From positions 29,304 through 74,533 of the forward strand of contig DYNY01000001.1 in assembly GCA_020720815.1 (NCBI GenBank): DNA of 45,230 nucleotides, read 5' to 3'. Of the stretch, positions 14,995 through 23,729 are shown piece after piece. A program made the translations under genes and the position numbers. The notes under the pieces were generated by a model. That model did not search any database, was not told where the DNA came from, and saw only the letters and a program-made list of their open reading frames with translations. The stretch is from Candidatus Elulimicrobium sp. (lineage in GTDB: Bacteria > Patescibacteriota > Minisyncoccia > Phycocordibacterales > UBA918). Positions within the stretch are counted from its first letter, which is position 1, and every line of letters begins with the position of its first letter.

Positions 14995-17900
14995 ATGTAC
15001 GATGAAGAAAAATTTAAACCCATAAGAAGACATGCTAGGGAGACTGGTATTGAAGATCCATTTGTGGATATTATTGATGGAGCAAGACAGATTGAAAATT
15101 CAAGTAATGAGATTTTGCGGTCATTACAAGCTATTCCGTCGGACTACTTAGATTCTGTAGAAGATCTGGTTACAAGATTCAATGTGGCTTTTTTTGCTAT
15201 TAAAATAACCTTGGTAAAATTACTCGAGAAAAATGAAGTGAATGAAAAAAATCTTGACAAAGCGAATGATTTATTAGAAGAGCTTAAAGAACTAAAAAAC
15301 CAAATAGATACCAAACTTATAGAAAGTGTTGAAACAAATCCGGCTACCGGTTTAGGAGACGAATTGGCTGTTTTACCGACTGGTGAAGTTATAAAGTCAG
15401 AAGAAATTAGTAAAAAATTTACGACTGAAAAAGTTGAATACTGGCACGAAATAGCTAAAGAATATAAGTTTGGAAGGTCTTTTATTGATGATGATGGTTC
15501 ATTACTGCCATTAGTTGATAATTTAAAGGAAGCCAGATCAGTATTGATTGATGTAGGTTATGGGGAAGGTAAGAGTATTTTACCTTCTCACCAAAGGCGA
15601 CTCGATGGATTTAGACTTAGAATTGAGCATTTATATAATGATTTGAGGAGATTAGATTCAAAATCGTCACTGACTCGGGAGTCAAGAGAGCGTGAACGCA
15701 TTAAATTATATAGTTTTATTGAAGAAGAGTATGAACATTTAGGGGAATACATTGCTTATCAAATTGAACACTCACCTATATTTCCAGTGTCGCAAGATAC
15801 TATCGATTTAGCTACGTCACCACAATCGATCGAAGATGAACCAGTATTGGTTACTTTTACACAGCACATAGATAATGTTGTTGCCGGGGATGGGCTAAAG
15901 GACGTTGTGGATACAGTAGTGGACCCAGTAATAAAACCTGATTTAAGTAATGTGCCCACACTGGATGTTAATGACATAGTGCATGATCCATTAATTACCC
16001 CTGGGCCCTTTAAAGGAATTGGAAACAGTGATGCATTACGAAACACACCAAACTTAACTGGTGTAGTTGATAATTTACTTGACTCTAAAAAAGACATAGA
16101 AGAAATTGATTATCAGTTTGTGTTTTTCCAAGCTAATTTGATGCGTGTCGTTTCTGTTTTGTCGGGAATTGGTCTAAGTAGTAATCCAGATTTAGAAATG
16201 GCTGAAAAATTAATTTCAGACTACAAGAATTTTGATACTGATACTTTACAAACATTGGTTAATAAATCTGAATATTTATTAAAATTTAAAGATTTATTGG
16301 AAAAAATAAGGTTAGTAAAAATTAAAGGAGATAATGATGGTGAAATTCATTTCGCTCGTATTATAGAGTTAGATGACGATCAGGTATTGGTAGAGAGAAT
16401 AAGTAGTCCTGGATCAAAAATAACTGCACAGTGGGTTACTTTGGCTGAGCTCAAAGAATTAAACTCATCAGATATTTCAGTAGTTGATGCAGTGAATGAT
16501 TTACCGGTTACGGCTAGTGATGCTACTATAGCTGACAACATTCCAATCACTACAGATACTGGTTTGGATAACATGCCCGTTGATGATAATGACCCAGTTA
16601 CTGCTGATGTTCTATCATCTATAGATGACGTTACGGCCACATCCGAAGCGTCTGTTGTTGAGGTTGAATTAACAACAGACGAAGCTTTGGTCAAAGAAAA
16701 AGAAAGTTACTACAGTTTAAGAGATTCAATCTACAAAAAACACCTAGGATTAAAATACTACTATGAACTAGATAGAGCAGAGATACATATTCAAATGATT
16801 GATTATGTAATTTTGAAGTATAAGGACAATGACTCAATTAGAGAGCAAAAAATTAAAGCTAATGTCGAAGCCTTAGCTAAAATAAACGCACGCTTGGCTC
16901 TGGGATTGCAGGAAATAACACTTGAACCAGATGTTACTCAACTTGAAATGACGAGCTCTGATATTTTAGATTCTGAAATATTGCGCGGGGCTACCGTTAA
17001 TTTTGCTGATTTAGAAAATTCTGATGAAGAATTAGAAATTGCAACTCCACAAGCAACCAAAACGCCGGTTGTTTCTGAGAAGGTAGAACCCTCATATCTT
17101 GACTTGGTGGCGGATGACCCGTTAATGAAAGCGACTTTGCTAGAGGAGCAGAAAGCAAAATGGCGTGAGGGAGTAGGATTGTCGCCAGAGCGCCAGATGG
17201 ATACTGTACTTTTTAGTGAAAGAGAGAAAATGCGTGGTGAGTATGCTAAGGAAAGAACTTTGGCTATAGAGTTACGTAGCAAATTTAAAGAAGCAGAGAC
17301 AAATTATCAGACTAGACTTAAGGAATTTTATGAAAATCGCTCGATCTTTAATAGAGCAAGTGGAGCCATCCGCACTTTGTTTGGGAGTAAGCCCAAGTTA
17401 CCACTGGAATTAGTAAAATTACAGACTATACAAAAATACATCAAAGAGCAGTACGCCCTACAACTAAGAGATGCTTGGGTTAAACGAGCCGGAGCATTTG
17501 TTGGTAACAAAGTTCTGGATGAGGCAAAACCAAGTATTAAAAAGGCTTTTGCTGAAAAATTTGTTCTAGAGCCACGCTCTAAACTACTAGAAGTTCAAGC
17601 CGAAGCCTACGAAAAAGTCGCCCAAAATTCAAAATTTAAGCCAATCATGAGTTTTGTGAGGAAACACAGGACAGCTCTACGTTGGCTGGGTTTTGGTATA
17701 GCTTCTGGTACTGGGGCAGTAGCTGGTGGGGCTTTGCTGGCTGGGTTTAATATGGCTCGGGGGGGGATTTCTACTTTTGGTGGCGCAGCCGCAGCCGCTG
17801 GTATTTATAAACTAAAACAGAAGGGGGTTAATGAAGCTATTTCAAATATAAACTTAGAAAAAGAAAAAGTTGAAAATGAATTTACCTTAGCCAAACTTAA

Positions 17901-19464
17901 TGAGTTAGACGAGTCTTTAGCCTTTACTGATTTAGAAGTTGAGAGAACGAAATTAAGACAAAAAGTATACGCTGTTGGGGCGGCCGTAGCATTCGGTGGG
18001 GCAACTAATGTAGGAGCCTCATTAGTTGATACTATTTCTTTGAACGAGGTGACACCAGGTTCTTCTGGTGAGACAAGCACTATAACTGGGGATATATCAG
18101 CGGAGGAGGCACCTATTTTAGTTGATGAGAAACGGGTATCAGAAATACAGGAAAGTGTGAGAAAGATTAATGAAGCGGTAGCCAAAGATAATGCTAGATT
18201 AGCAATTGAAAGGATGGGTGTTAGTTATAAACCTACCGGTCCGCTTAATAATGAAGTCCCGTTAAATTTGGAAGTCACACCGCAGACACTTTTGCAGATG
18301 AGTGGTGTCAAAGTACCCCATTATTCTCTAAATGGTGAGTTACTTTCTCAAACGACAGTTTCAAATATAAGATTGCAAGGAGCTAATACCGAGGCTTTAT
18401 TAGAGACTACTTTACCTCAAGCAAAAGTCATAGAAATCTATTCACATTTAAATTATAAGATCAATGACTTACTCTCAGCCCGACCAAATTTTTCTCAAGT
18501 TGAATTAGAGAAGGAGTTATTTAATGAACTGCAAAATATTTATGGTGGTGAAGAATGGTGGAGATCTGCCAAAATAAATGAAGTCAAGATTGGTTTGATA
18601 GAAGTTGTAAGACCCAATGTTGCTATACCAACTTCTGAGTCTGGAAACTTAACCGCTGATGTTGGTCCAGAAGACTCAATCCCTCCAGGTGAGGCAGTTA
18701 CTGCGGGTCGTACCCTGGTGGGAGATAACCCACAAGGTAAAAGTAATACACCATTGATTGACCAACCAGATTCATTCTTAGGAAAGGAACCAATCATCTA
18801 TACTCGCTCGGGTGGTTTGTCTATAGATGCTGACAATGAAGTTCGCTCAGTACCAATTTTAAAAAATACTTTTGTTGAATACAATCCGACCGAGTCTATT
18901 AATGCAGAAGCGATGTCGACTAAAGAAATCAATCACTGGCCATTAGAACGAACAGAGTCTAGGTTAGTACCACCAGATCCTGATCTTTATACTAATAATG
19001 GTAATTATACCGAATCACGAGAATTTAAAACTTATTTAAATTCAGAATACGGTAGTGTTGAAAGATTTAATAAAATTCTACTAAATCAGGCTTTGGCAGT
19101 AGAAGATGATACTTATGATATGTTTAATAAGTGGCTAAATGAATATCAAAGTCCATATAAGATGAGTTTGGCGAAGATGACTATTGGGGATCTTAAAGAG
19201 GCTTTTGGTGGGCCAGAGCTTGGAAGTAGAGTGGTAGAGGTGGACTCTACAGGTTTACCAAAGCAATACAATACTGAAGCTATCAGACAGTATGCTTCAA
19301 CTAATAATTTTAATTATGAGACAGTACGTAAATGGCTAGTTACTCTGGAAGACTTAAAGCACGAATTCCCGCATCAGAATGGAACCACACTAGAAGATTT
19401 ATTTGCCCGATCGCTTATTAAAGCCGATTTATTAGCCCTCAAGATGGAAGGGATAAGTGTTTAG
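14995..19464 (+). CDS. Giant 1489-residue protein of unknown function with a central membrane or glycine-rich segment
   Basis: The N-terminal third is acidic and helical. Around residues 500-570 there is a Thr/Asp/Val-rich low-complexity linker. Residues about 690-890 are charged coiled-coil-like sequence. A hydrophobic Gly/Ala-rich stretch follows at about 893-940 (FGIASGTGAVAGGALLAGF) and a shorter one at about 990-1010. The C-terminal 450 residues are globular, with EYNPTESINAEAM and a final helical part. There is no signal peptide and no known catalytic motif. It starts 9 bases after the ATPase stop and precedes a small acidic gene by 11 bases, so it is part of one operon. A scaffold or effector linked to the ATPase is possible, but that is inference. 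Confidence 0.75.
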   Translation: MYDEEKFKPIRRHARETGIEDPFVDIIDGARQIENSSNEILRSLQAIPSDYLDSVEDLVTRFNVAFFAIKITLVKLLEKNEVNEKNLDKANDLLEELKELKNQIDTKLIESVETNPATGLGDELAVLPTGEVIKSEEISKKFTTEKVEYWHEIAKEYKFGRSFIDDDGSLLPLVDNLKEARSVLIDVGYGEGKSILPSHQRRLDGFRLRIEHLYNDLRRLDSKSSLTRESRERERIKLYSFIEEEYEHLGEYIAYQIEHSPIFPVSQDTIDLATSPQSIEDEPVLVTFTQHIDNVVAGDGLKDVVDTVVDPVIKPDLSNVPTLDVNDIVHDPLITPGPFKGIGNSDALRNTPNLTGVVDNLLDSKKDIEEIDYQFVFFQANLMRVVSVLSGIGLSSNPDLEMAEKLISDYKNFDTDTLQTLVNKSEYLLKFKDLLEKIRLVKIKGDNDGEIHFARIIELDDDQVLVERISSPGSKITAQWVTLAELKELNSSDISVVDAVNDLPVTASDATIADNIPITTDTGLDNMPVDDNDPVTADVLSSIDDVTATSEASVVEVELTTDEALVKEKESYYSLRDSIYKKHLGLKYYYELDRAEIHIQMIDYVILKYKDNDSIREQKIKANVEALAKINARLALGLQEITLEPDVTQLEMTSSDILDSEILRGATVNFADLENSDEELEIATPQATKTPVVSEKVEPSYLDLVADDPLMKATLLEEQKAKWREGVGLSPERQMDTVLFSEREKMRGEYAKERTLAIELRSKFKEAETNYQTRLKEFYENRSIFNRASGAIRTLFGSKPKLPLELVKLQTIQKYIKEQYALQLRDAWVKRAGAFVGNKVLDEAKPSIKKAFAEKFVLEPRSKLLEVQAEAYEKVAQNSKFKPIMSFVRKHRTALRWLGFGIASGTGAVAGGALLAGFNMARGGISTFGGAAAAAGIYKLKQKGVNEAISNINLEKEKVENEFTLAKLNELDESLAFTDLEVERTKLRQKVYAVGAAVAFGGATNVGASLVDTISLNEVTPGSSGETSTITGDISAEEAPILVDEKRVSEIQESVRKINEAVAKDNARLAIERMGVSYKPTGPLNNEVPLNLEVTPQTLLQMSGVKVPHYSLNGELLSQTTVSNIRLQGANTEALLETTLPQAKVIEIYSHLNYKINDLLSARPNFSQVELEKELFNELQNIYGGEEWWRSAKINEVKIGLIEVVRPNVAIPTSESGNLTADVGPEDSIPPGEAVTAGRTLVGDNPQGKSNTPLIDQPDSFLGKEPIIYTRSGGLSIDADNEVRSVPILKNTFVEYNPTESINAEAMSTKEINHWPLERTESRLVPPDPDLYTNNGNYTESREFKTYLNSEYGSVERFNKILLNQALAVEDDTYDMFNKWLNEYQSPYKMSLAKMTIGDLKEAFGGPELGSRVVEVDSTGLPKQYNTEAIRQYASTNNFNYETVRKWLVTLEDLKHEFPHQNGTTLEDLFARSLIKADLLALKMEGISV

Positions 19465-19475
19465 TTTTAATTAAA

Positions 19476-19754
19476 ATGATAAATATTAATCAGACAACTG
19501 ACGATTCGGCCACAGCAGAGGAAGAGACGTATGCTGAGGAATTAGGCACGATAGTCTTTCAAAGTGCTCTAATGCAATATTTGGTTTCTGAAGATGAGTC
19601 ACAGGCCGCAGCCTTTAATGCCTTTATTGAATCTCACGTTGAAACGGATTCTTTTCTTGAAGATTTATGCAATGAATATCCTGAATTTGAAAAACTGTTA
19701 CGTGAGGAAATGCTATTACTGCAAAAAGAATTAGCAGAGATTGTTCCAGATTAA
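19476..19754 (+). CDS. Small acidic protein of unknown function
   Basis: This 92-residue, strongly acidic protein (about a quarter Asp/Glu) looks helical, with FQSALMQYLVSEDESQAAAF and a C-terminal FEKLLREEMLLLQKELAEIV. It has no signal peptide, membrane segment or cysteine. It sits 11 bases after the giant gene and 71 bases before the proline-rich protein, which suggests a chaperone-like or partner subunit of that group. Small acidic proteins of this type recur in Candidate Phyla Radiation genomes. I cannot assign a family firmly. Confidence 0.65.
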   Translation: MININQTTDDSATAEEETYAEELGTIVFQSALMQYLVSEDESQAAAFNAFIESHVETDSFLEDLCNEYPEFEKLLREEMLLLQKELAEIVPD

Positions 19755-19825
19755 TTTAGTTAATACACAGCTACAAGATGCTTACTACTTCTTTAGTTTC
19801 CGGTAGATGTTATTATGAGTAAGTT

Positions 19826-21232
19826 ATGTCTCAAGATAGTTCTTTAGTCGGTGCCTTTGATTTAAACTCTCAGACTGGAGTGATGTCTATTTTGGCTTCG
19901 ATTCGTGGTAGTAAACTTTTAGCTCCGGAAAAAAATGAGCTTCGAGATTTAGTATTTCTTTATACTAATGGTGGTGGTGATGCATCGGTGCGGATTGCTT
20001 TGGAACAAAAATTAGCTACTTATCAAATTGTTCCGATACAAGTAATGCCATCTATTCAGACCGGCCCAGTTTTACCGTTTGGTAGTTATCGACCAACGCC
20101 GACTTTTAGAAAGACGCCTCAAGTTGCGACTACACCTACACCAGTAGTTGCTCCGGCTATACCAGTTGTAAATGTCCCACCAGTAGCATCAGTTATTGCA
20201 ACACCGGTGGCTTCACAACCTCAGCCAGCACCAGTAACTCCTTTGCCTGGAGCAGGTCAAGCACCAGTACCAGTGAATGGAGAAATAAACTACATTGAGC
20301 GAATCCGACAGATTAAGACAGCGGTAAATAGTAAAGTTGGTAATCCGGTTAATTTAGTTGATATCAACAATGAAGTCGGGCGTGAGTACATGAATGCGTT
20401 ATTGGAAGCCATGAAAAAGCTTAGTAGTGGGGCAGTTAGTGAAATGGAACCAGCGATGAAACGTCTTGAGACGGCCTATATAGCGGTCGAAGTAGCTATT
20501 GCTGGACACAACAAGACAGAATCAACCAATCCTGCAATTGTTGCACCAGTTATTGCTACGATGGAGCCAATAATAATACCAACTCCGGTCAGGCAAATGC
20601 CTGTGTCTGCGCCAATAATAGAAAAAGAAATACCACCACCAACTACAGTTACAATGCAAGATTTGCCAGCAAGACCACTACCGCCTGTACCAGAGGTAGT
20701 GACGTCTGTACCGACACCGCAATCAGTTGAAGAAATATCTGTGCCCGAAACCCTAGTACCTGACGATGTACCTTTGCCGCCAGTAGCAGAACCGTCTGAG
20801 CCAGTATTAGAACCAATGTCGTTTGCTTTAGTTGACCGACAAAAAATTCTCACTCCACATGATTTACCGGAGGTTTTCGGGGTCCCTATTGGCGAAAATG
20901 TAGATCCGTTATCCACTAAGGATGTTGATGATGGGCTTAACCAGTTGCTTGGAGATTGGGCACTATTTAAGAAGAGTGGTTTGTTTGGTACGGGTCCTAA
21001 AGGTCGTGAACACCCACTCTTTAAAAAGATTGCTGGTTTGCAAGTACCACTACTACTAGCTGGACGGTTTGATGGTGCAACACAAGAAATAAGACAAAGT
21101 ATTACTGATTATATGAATGGTTGGCGTTATGAGCAGGGAATCATCTATCAACCAGGCGAGACATTTGAGAAATATCTAAGAAGAGTAATAAAACATATAA
21201 TTGATTTGCAAAAAAAGCACAAACAGCCATAA
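19826..21232 (+). CDS. Three-domain protein with proline-rich linkers, unknown function
   Basis: The 468 residues divide into a small N-terminal domain (about 1-70), a Pro/Val/Thr/Ala-rich linker (about 75-150), a helical middle domain (about 153-225, beginning NYIERIRQIKTAVNSKVG), a second Pro-rich linker (about 235-325) and a C-terminal domain (about 330-468). The last domain carries the motif FKKSGLFGTGPKGREHPLFK and a basic helical tail. No signal peptide or membrane helix is seen, so the protein is probably cytoplasmic. A TATTAT box lies 9 bases before the ATG. It overlaps no gene and is followed 7 bases later by the delta'-like gene. I do not recognise a catalytic function. Confidence 0.7.
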   Translation: MSQDSSLVGAFDLNSQTGVMSILASIRGSKLLAPEKNELRDLVFLYTNGGGDASVRIALEQKLATYQIVPIQVMPSIQTGPVLPFGSYRPTPTFRKTPQVATTPTPVVAPAIPVVNVPPVASVIATPVASQPQPAPVTPLPGAGQAPVPVNGEINYIERIRQIKTAVNSKVGNPVNLVDINNEVGREYMNALLEAMKKLSSGAVSEMEPAMKRLETAYIAVEVAIAGHNKTESTNPAIVAPVIATMEPIIIPTPVRQMPVSAPIIEKEIPPPTTVTMQDLPARPLPPVPEVVTSVPTPQSVEEISVPETLVPDDVPLPPVAEPSEPVLEPMSFALVDRQKILTPHDLPEVFGVPIGENVDPLSTKDVDDGLNQLLGDWALFKKSGLFGTGPKGREHPLFKKIAGLQVPLLLAGRFDGATQEIRQSITDYMNGWRYEQGIIYQPGETFEKYLRRVIKHIIDLQKKHKQP

Positions 21233-21239
21233 TGAGCCA

Positions 21240-21869
21240 ATGCTAAGTGAGCATCATGCACAGCTCTTGCGAGTTTTAAATATAGCCATTGTAAAACCGC
21301 TTGAATATTATGGTGATGTATCTGATGTTGAAGTTGAGGAATTACAGTTTTCTAGTATTGGTATAGATGAAGTAAGAAGGATTACTTTGATGGCAAGTTC
21401 ACGTCCTTTGGTAGCGAATTTTAGACTACTGGTAGTGGTAACTCCAACAATAACTTTTGAAGCCCAACAGGCCTTATTAAAAATTCTTGAAGAGCCACCG
21501 CAAACAACCAGGTTTTTATTTGTAGTACCTTGGGACTTTGTAATGTTGCCCACCTTAACCTCGCGGTTTCAGGTTATTAACAATTTCACGATCGAAATAG
21601 AAAATCAGTCTTTTATTGCCTTTTGGCAATTATCTTACAGTGATAGGTTGGCCGAAATTACTAAGAGGATAAACAAAAAAGATTCAATTTGGATAATGGA
21701 AGTTCGTCATGGTTTGGTAGTCTACTTAAAGAATGAAGTAGGCCTTTTACCAATAATTAAACTTCGTACTCTTAATATGATTATGGAGAAGTTAGGTGCT
21801 CGTGGATCTTCCAACAAAATGCTATTAGAAGAGTTGGCCCTTACATTGCCAACAATACCTAGTGCATAA
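21240..21869 (+). CDS. Shortened DNA polymerase III delta'-like subunit
   Basis: Delta' is the clamp-loader subunit that, with gamma/tau and delta, opens the sliding clamp. The 209-residue protein retains the delta'/gamma core motifs: IDEVRRITLMASSRP, EAQQALLKILEEPPQTTRFL and LPTLTSRFQ (an SRC-like position). Usual delta' proteins exceed 300 residues. Here the N-terminal part that normally holds the degenerate P-loop is missing, as is most of the C-terminal collar domain. ATG 21240 is preferred to the in-frame TTG at 21201, which lies inside the preceding gene. It precedes frr. Function in a reduced clamp loader is inferred. Confidence 0.75.
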   Translation: MLSEHHAQLLRVLNIAIVKPLEYYGDVSDVEVEELQFSSIGIDEVRRITLMASSRPLVANFRLLVVVTPTITFEAQQALLKILEEPPQTTRFLFVVPWDFVMLPTLTSRFQVINNFTIEIENQSFIAFWQLSYSDRLAEITKRINKKDSIWIMEVRHGLVVYLKNEVGLLPIIKLRTLNMIMEKLGARGSSNKMLLEELALTLPTIPSA

Positions 21870-21915
21870 AAGTTAAGAGATGATACACTTACAACATATA
21901 TATAATGATAGAAAC

Positions 21916-22458
21916 ATGAGTCTTGATATTTCAAAACGGTTGCAGGATATAAATGAATGGCTACAAAAAGAGTACGCTGGGATAAGAACCGGACAAGCTA
22001 ATCCAGGTTTGTTAGATGGTGTAAAAATTGAGTCTTATGGAGCAAGAGTTTCGCTTCAGCAAGTTGGCTCGGTCGGGATTGAAGATGCTAGAACCCTCCG
22101 GGTATCTCTTTGGGATAGTAGTCAGGTGGCTTCGGTAGAAAAAGCAGTCAGAGAAGCTGATTTAGGAGTGTCGGTCGTGAGTGACTCGTCAGGTTTACGT
22201 ATAATTTTTCCAGAACTTACAAGTGAACGTCGAGCTCAGTTGCTAAAGCTGGCTAAGACTAAACTTGAAGAGTCCCGAGTGTCAGTACGCTCAGTGCGGG
22301 ATGATTCCATGAAGGAATTAGAGAGACAGTTTAAAGCTAGTGAAATTGGTGAAGACGAAAAATTCGCCCAAAAAGATAAGATTCAAAAATTAGTTGAAGA
22401 TACAAACACTAAATTAGAAAGTTTATTTAATAAAAAAGAGAGAGAACTACAACAATAA
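21916..22458 (+). CDS. frr: Ribosome recycling factor
   Basis: With EF-G, RRF splits the ribosome after termination. The 180 residues match the usual size of about 185 and contain EYAGIRTGQANPGLLDGVKI (about 21-40), GSVGIEDARTLRVSLWD and the C-terminal helix pair ending in EDTNTKLESLFNKKERELQQ. The start chosen is ATG 21916 (MSLDISKRL), because the upstream ATG at 21880 would add 12 residues absent from the family. A TATAAT box lies about 9 bases upstream of the chosen start. It is followed 6 bases later by rseP. Confidence 0.95.
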   Translation: MSLDISKRLQDINEWLQKEYAGIRTGQANPGLLDGVKIESYGARVSLQQVGSVGIEDARTLRVSLWDSSQVASVEKAVREADLGVSVVSDSSGLRIIFPELTSERRAQLLKLAKTKLEESRVSVRSVRDDSMKELERQFKASEIGEDEKFAQKDKIQKLVEDTNTKLESLFNKKERELQQ

Positions 22459-22464
22459 TTATTT

Positions 22465-23553
22465 ATGTCTATAATCCTTTTCTTTCTCGTTCTGTTTGTA
22501 TTGATTTTGGTTCATGAGTGGGGACATTTTATTGTTGCCAAGAAAACTGGGATGCGGGTGGATGAATTTGCAATTGGCTTCCCCCCAAAGCTTTTTAGTG
22601 TTAAGAAAGGTGAGACTGAATATAGCTTCAACGCCTTGCCAATTGGTGGTTTTGTGCGAATTTTTGGTGAAAATTTGGATACTGCCAAAGATACGCTCGA
22701 TCAACCGCGTTCCTTTGCCGCTAGACCTAAGTGGGCTCAGGCCTTGGTCTTGGTGGCAGGAGTGACAATGAACGTTATTTTTGCTTGGTTTTTGTTTGCA
22801 ACAACGTTCATGCTAGGAGTACCGACTGCTATCGATGAGGCAATTGCTACGCCAGCCTCGGTTTTATATGTAAATAGTATTCTTCCCACTAGTCCACTTT
22901 ATGGTGTGGTACCAGCTGGAGCGAAGGTGCTTAGTCTGGCTAGTGCTGAAGAGACATTAGATAAACCGGTTCCATCCACTTTTACTGCTTTTGTGCAGAA
23001 ATATTCAACCGAAGAATTAACTTTGACTTATTTATTTTCAGGGGAAGAAAATACTATAGCTGTAAAACCAGTGACCGGTTTGTTTGTTGGTGAACCAGAG
23101 AAAGTGGCGATAGGGGTATCTTTGGCATTAGTGGAAGATGTGAAACAGTCGTTTGGAGACGCTTTAATTTCCGCTAGCGTGGCTACTTTTACAGGGCTTC
23201 GAGATATTACTGTTGGGCTATTTAATTTAATCGTTGACTCAATCAAGGGAGTAGCTGACTTTACTAAGGTGGCTGGTCCGGTTGGGATTGTGGGAATGGT
23301 GGGAGACGCCGCTAGTTTTGGACTCACTTCGCTTTTGACTTTTACCGCTTTGATATCATTAAACTTGGCTGTAATTAATTTACTCCCGATTCCGGCTCTT
23401 GATGGCGGACGTCTAGTTTTTGTGGCTATTGAAGCTATTACTCGAAAACCAATTAATCCTATCTGGGCTGGTCGGGTAAATTTAGTTGGTTTTGCTCTCT
23501 TGATGGTCTTGATGGTGGTAGTCACCTGGAACGATATTGCGCGACTATTCTAA
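22465..23553 (+). CDS. rseP: Site-2 intramembrane zinc metalloprotease RseP-like
   Basis: This membrane protease of the S2P (M50) family cuts membrane-anchored regulators and leftover signal peptides. The 362 residues begin with a membrane helix holding HEWGH (about residues 15-19), the zinc-binding motif. An EFAIGFPPKLFS segment follows, then a helix at about 90-115, a PDZ-like middle (about 120-215) and C-terminal helices with NLLPIPALDGGRL, which gives the third zinc ligand. Length is close to the single-PDZ family norm. It follows frr by 6 bases and ends at a terminator, so it closes the long plus-strand block that begins upstream. Confidence 0.93.
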   Translation: MSIILFFLVLFVLILVHEWGHFIVAKKTGMRVDEFAIGFPPKLFSVKKGETEYSFNALPIGGFVRIFGENLDTAKDTLDQPRSFAARPKWAQALVLVAGVTMNVIFAWFLFATTFMLGVPTAIDEAIATPASVLYVNSILPTSPLYGVVPAGAKVLSLASAEETLDKPVPSTFTAFVQKYSTEELTLTYLFSGEENTIAVKPVTGLFVGEPEKVAIGVSLALVEDVKQSFGDALISASVATFTGLRDITVGLFNLIVDSIKGVADFTKVAGPVGIVGMVGDAASFGLTSLLTFTALISLNLAVINLLPIPALDGGRLVFVAIEAITRKPINPIWAGRVNLVGFALLMVLMVVVTWNDIARLF

Positions 23554-23568
23554 TTTTAAATTAGAATA
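23546..23568. repeat. AT-rich 11-bp palindrome at the end of rseP
   Basis: TATTCTAATTT, one T, then AAATTAGAATA forms a perfect inverted repeat that includes the rseP stop codon. It lacks a T tract of its own and probably stabilises the mRNA end ahead of the terminator just downstream. Confidence 0.4.
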
Positions 23569-23589
23569 ATAATTTGTCTTCACTAAAAA

Positions 23590-23634
23590 TTAGCTATTCT
23601 TGTTCATTACAATAGCTAACCCTATTTGTTTTTT
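23590..23634 (+). terminator. Rho-independent terminator after rseP
   Basis: The stem TTAGCTATT (23590-23598) pairs with AATAGCTAA (23611-23619) around a 12-base loop. It is followed by CCCTATTTG and a run of six T. It separates the rseP block from the proS promoter, whose -35 box starts within the same T run. Confidence 0.7.
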
Positions 23635-23661
23635 GACCCAAACCCGGTTTACCGCTAGAAT
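23633..23661 (+). promoter_or_regulatory. proS promoter
   Basis: The -35 box TTGACC (23633-23638) and the -10 box TAGAAT (23656-23661) are 17 bases apart. Transcription would start near 23668 and give an untranslated leader of about 62 bases. Confidence 0.65.
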
Positions 23662-23698
23662 GGGTTATTATTTAGGTAATACAAAGCTTCATAGGTCC

Positions 23699-23728
23699 AA
23701 AGCCTAGTGTAAGTCTTAGGCTTTTGTT
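23699..23728 (+). promoter_or_regulatory. Terminator-like hairpin in the proS leader
   Basis: AAAGCCTA (23699-23706) pairs with TAGGCTTT (23717-23724), and the run TGTTT directly precedes the ATG at 23730. It is placed so that it could either end transcription early or block ribosome access to proS. No convincing T-box specifier or antiterminator is visible, so any control mechanism is unproven. Confidence 0.45.
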
Positions 23729-23729
23729 T

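Noticed and set aside
21880-21915. Upstream ATG for frr
   Set aside because: It would add 12 residues not found in the family, and the TATAAT box lies downstream of it.
23639-23700. T-box riboswitch before proS
   Set aside because: There is no clear T-box bulge sequence, no specifier loop and too short a leader. Only a promoter and a hairpin are supported.
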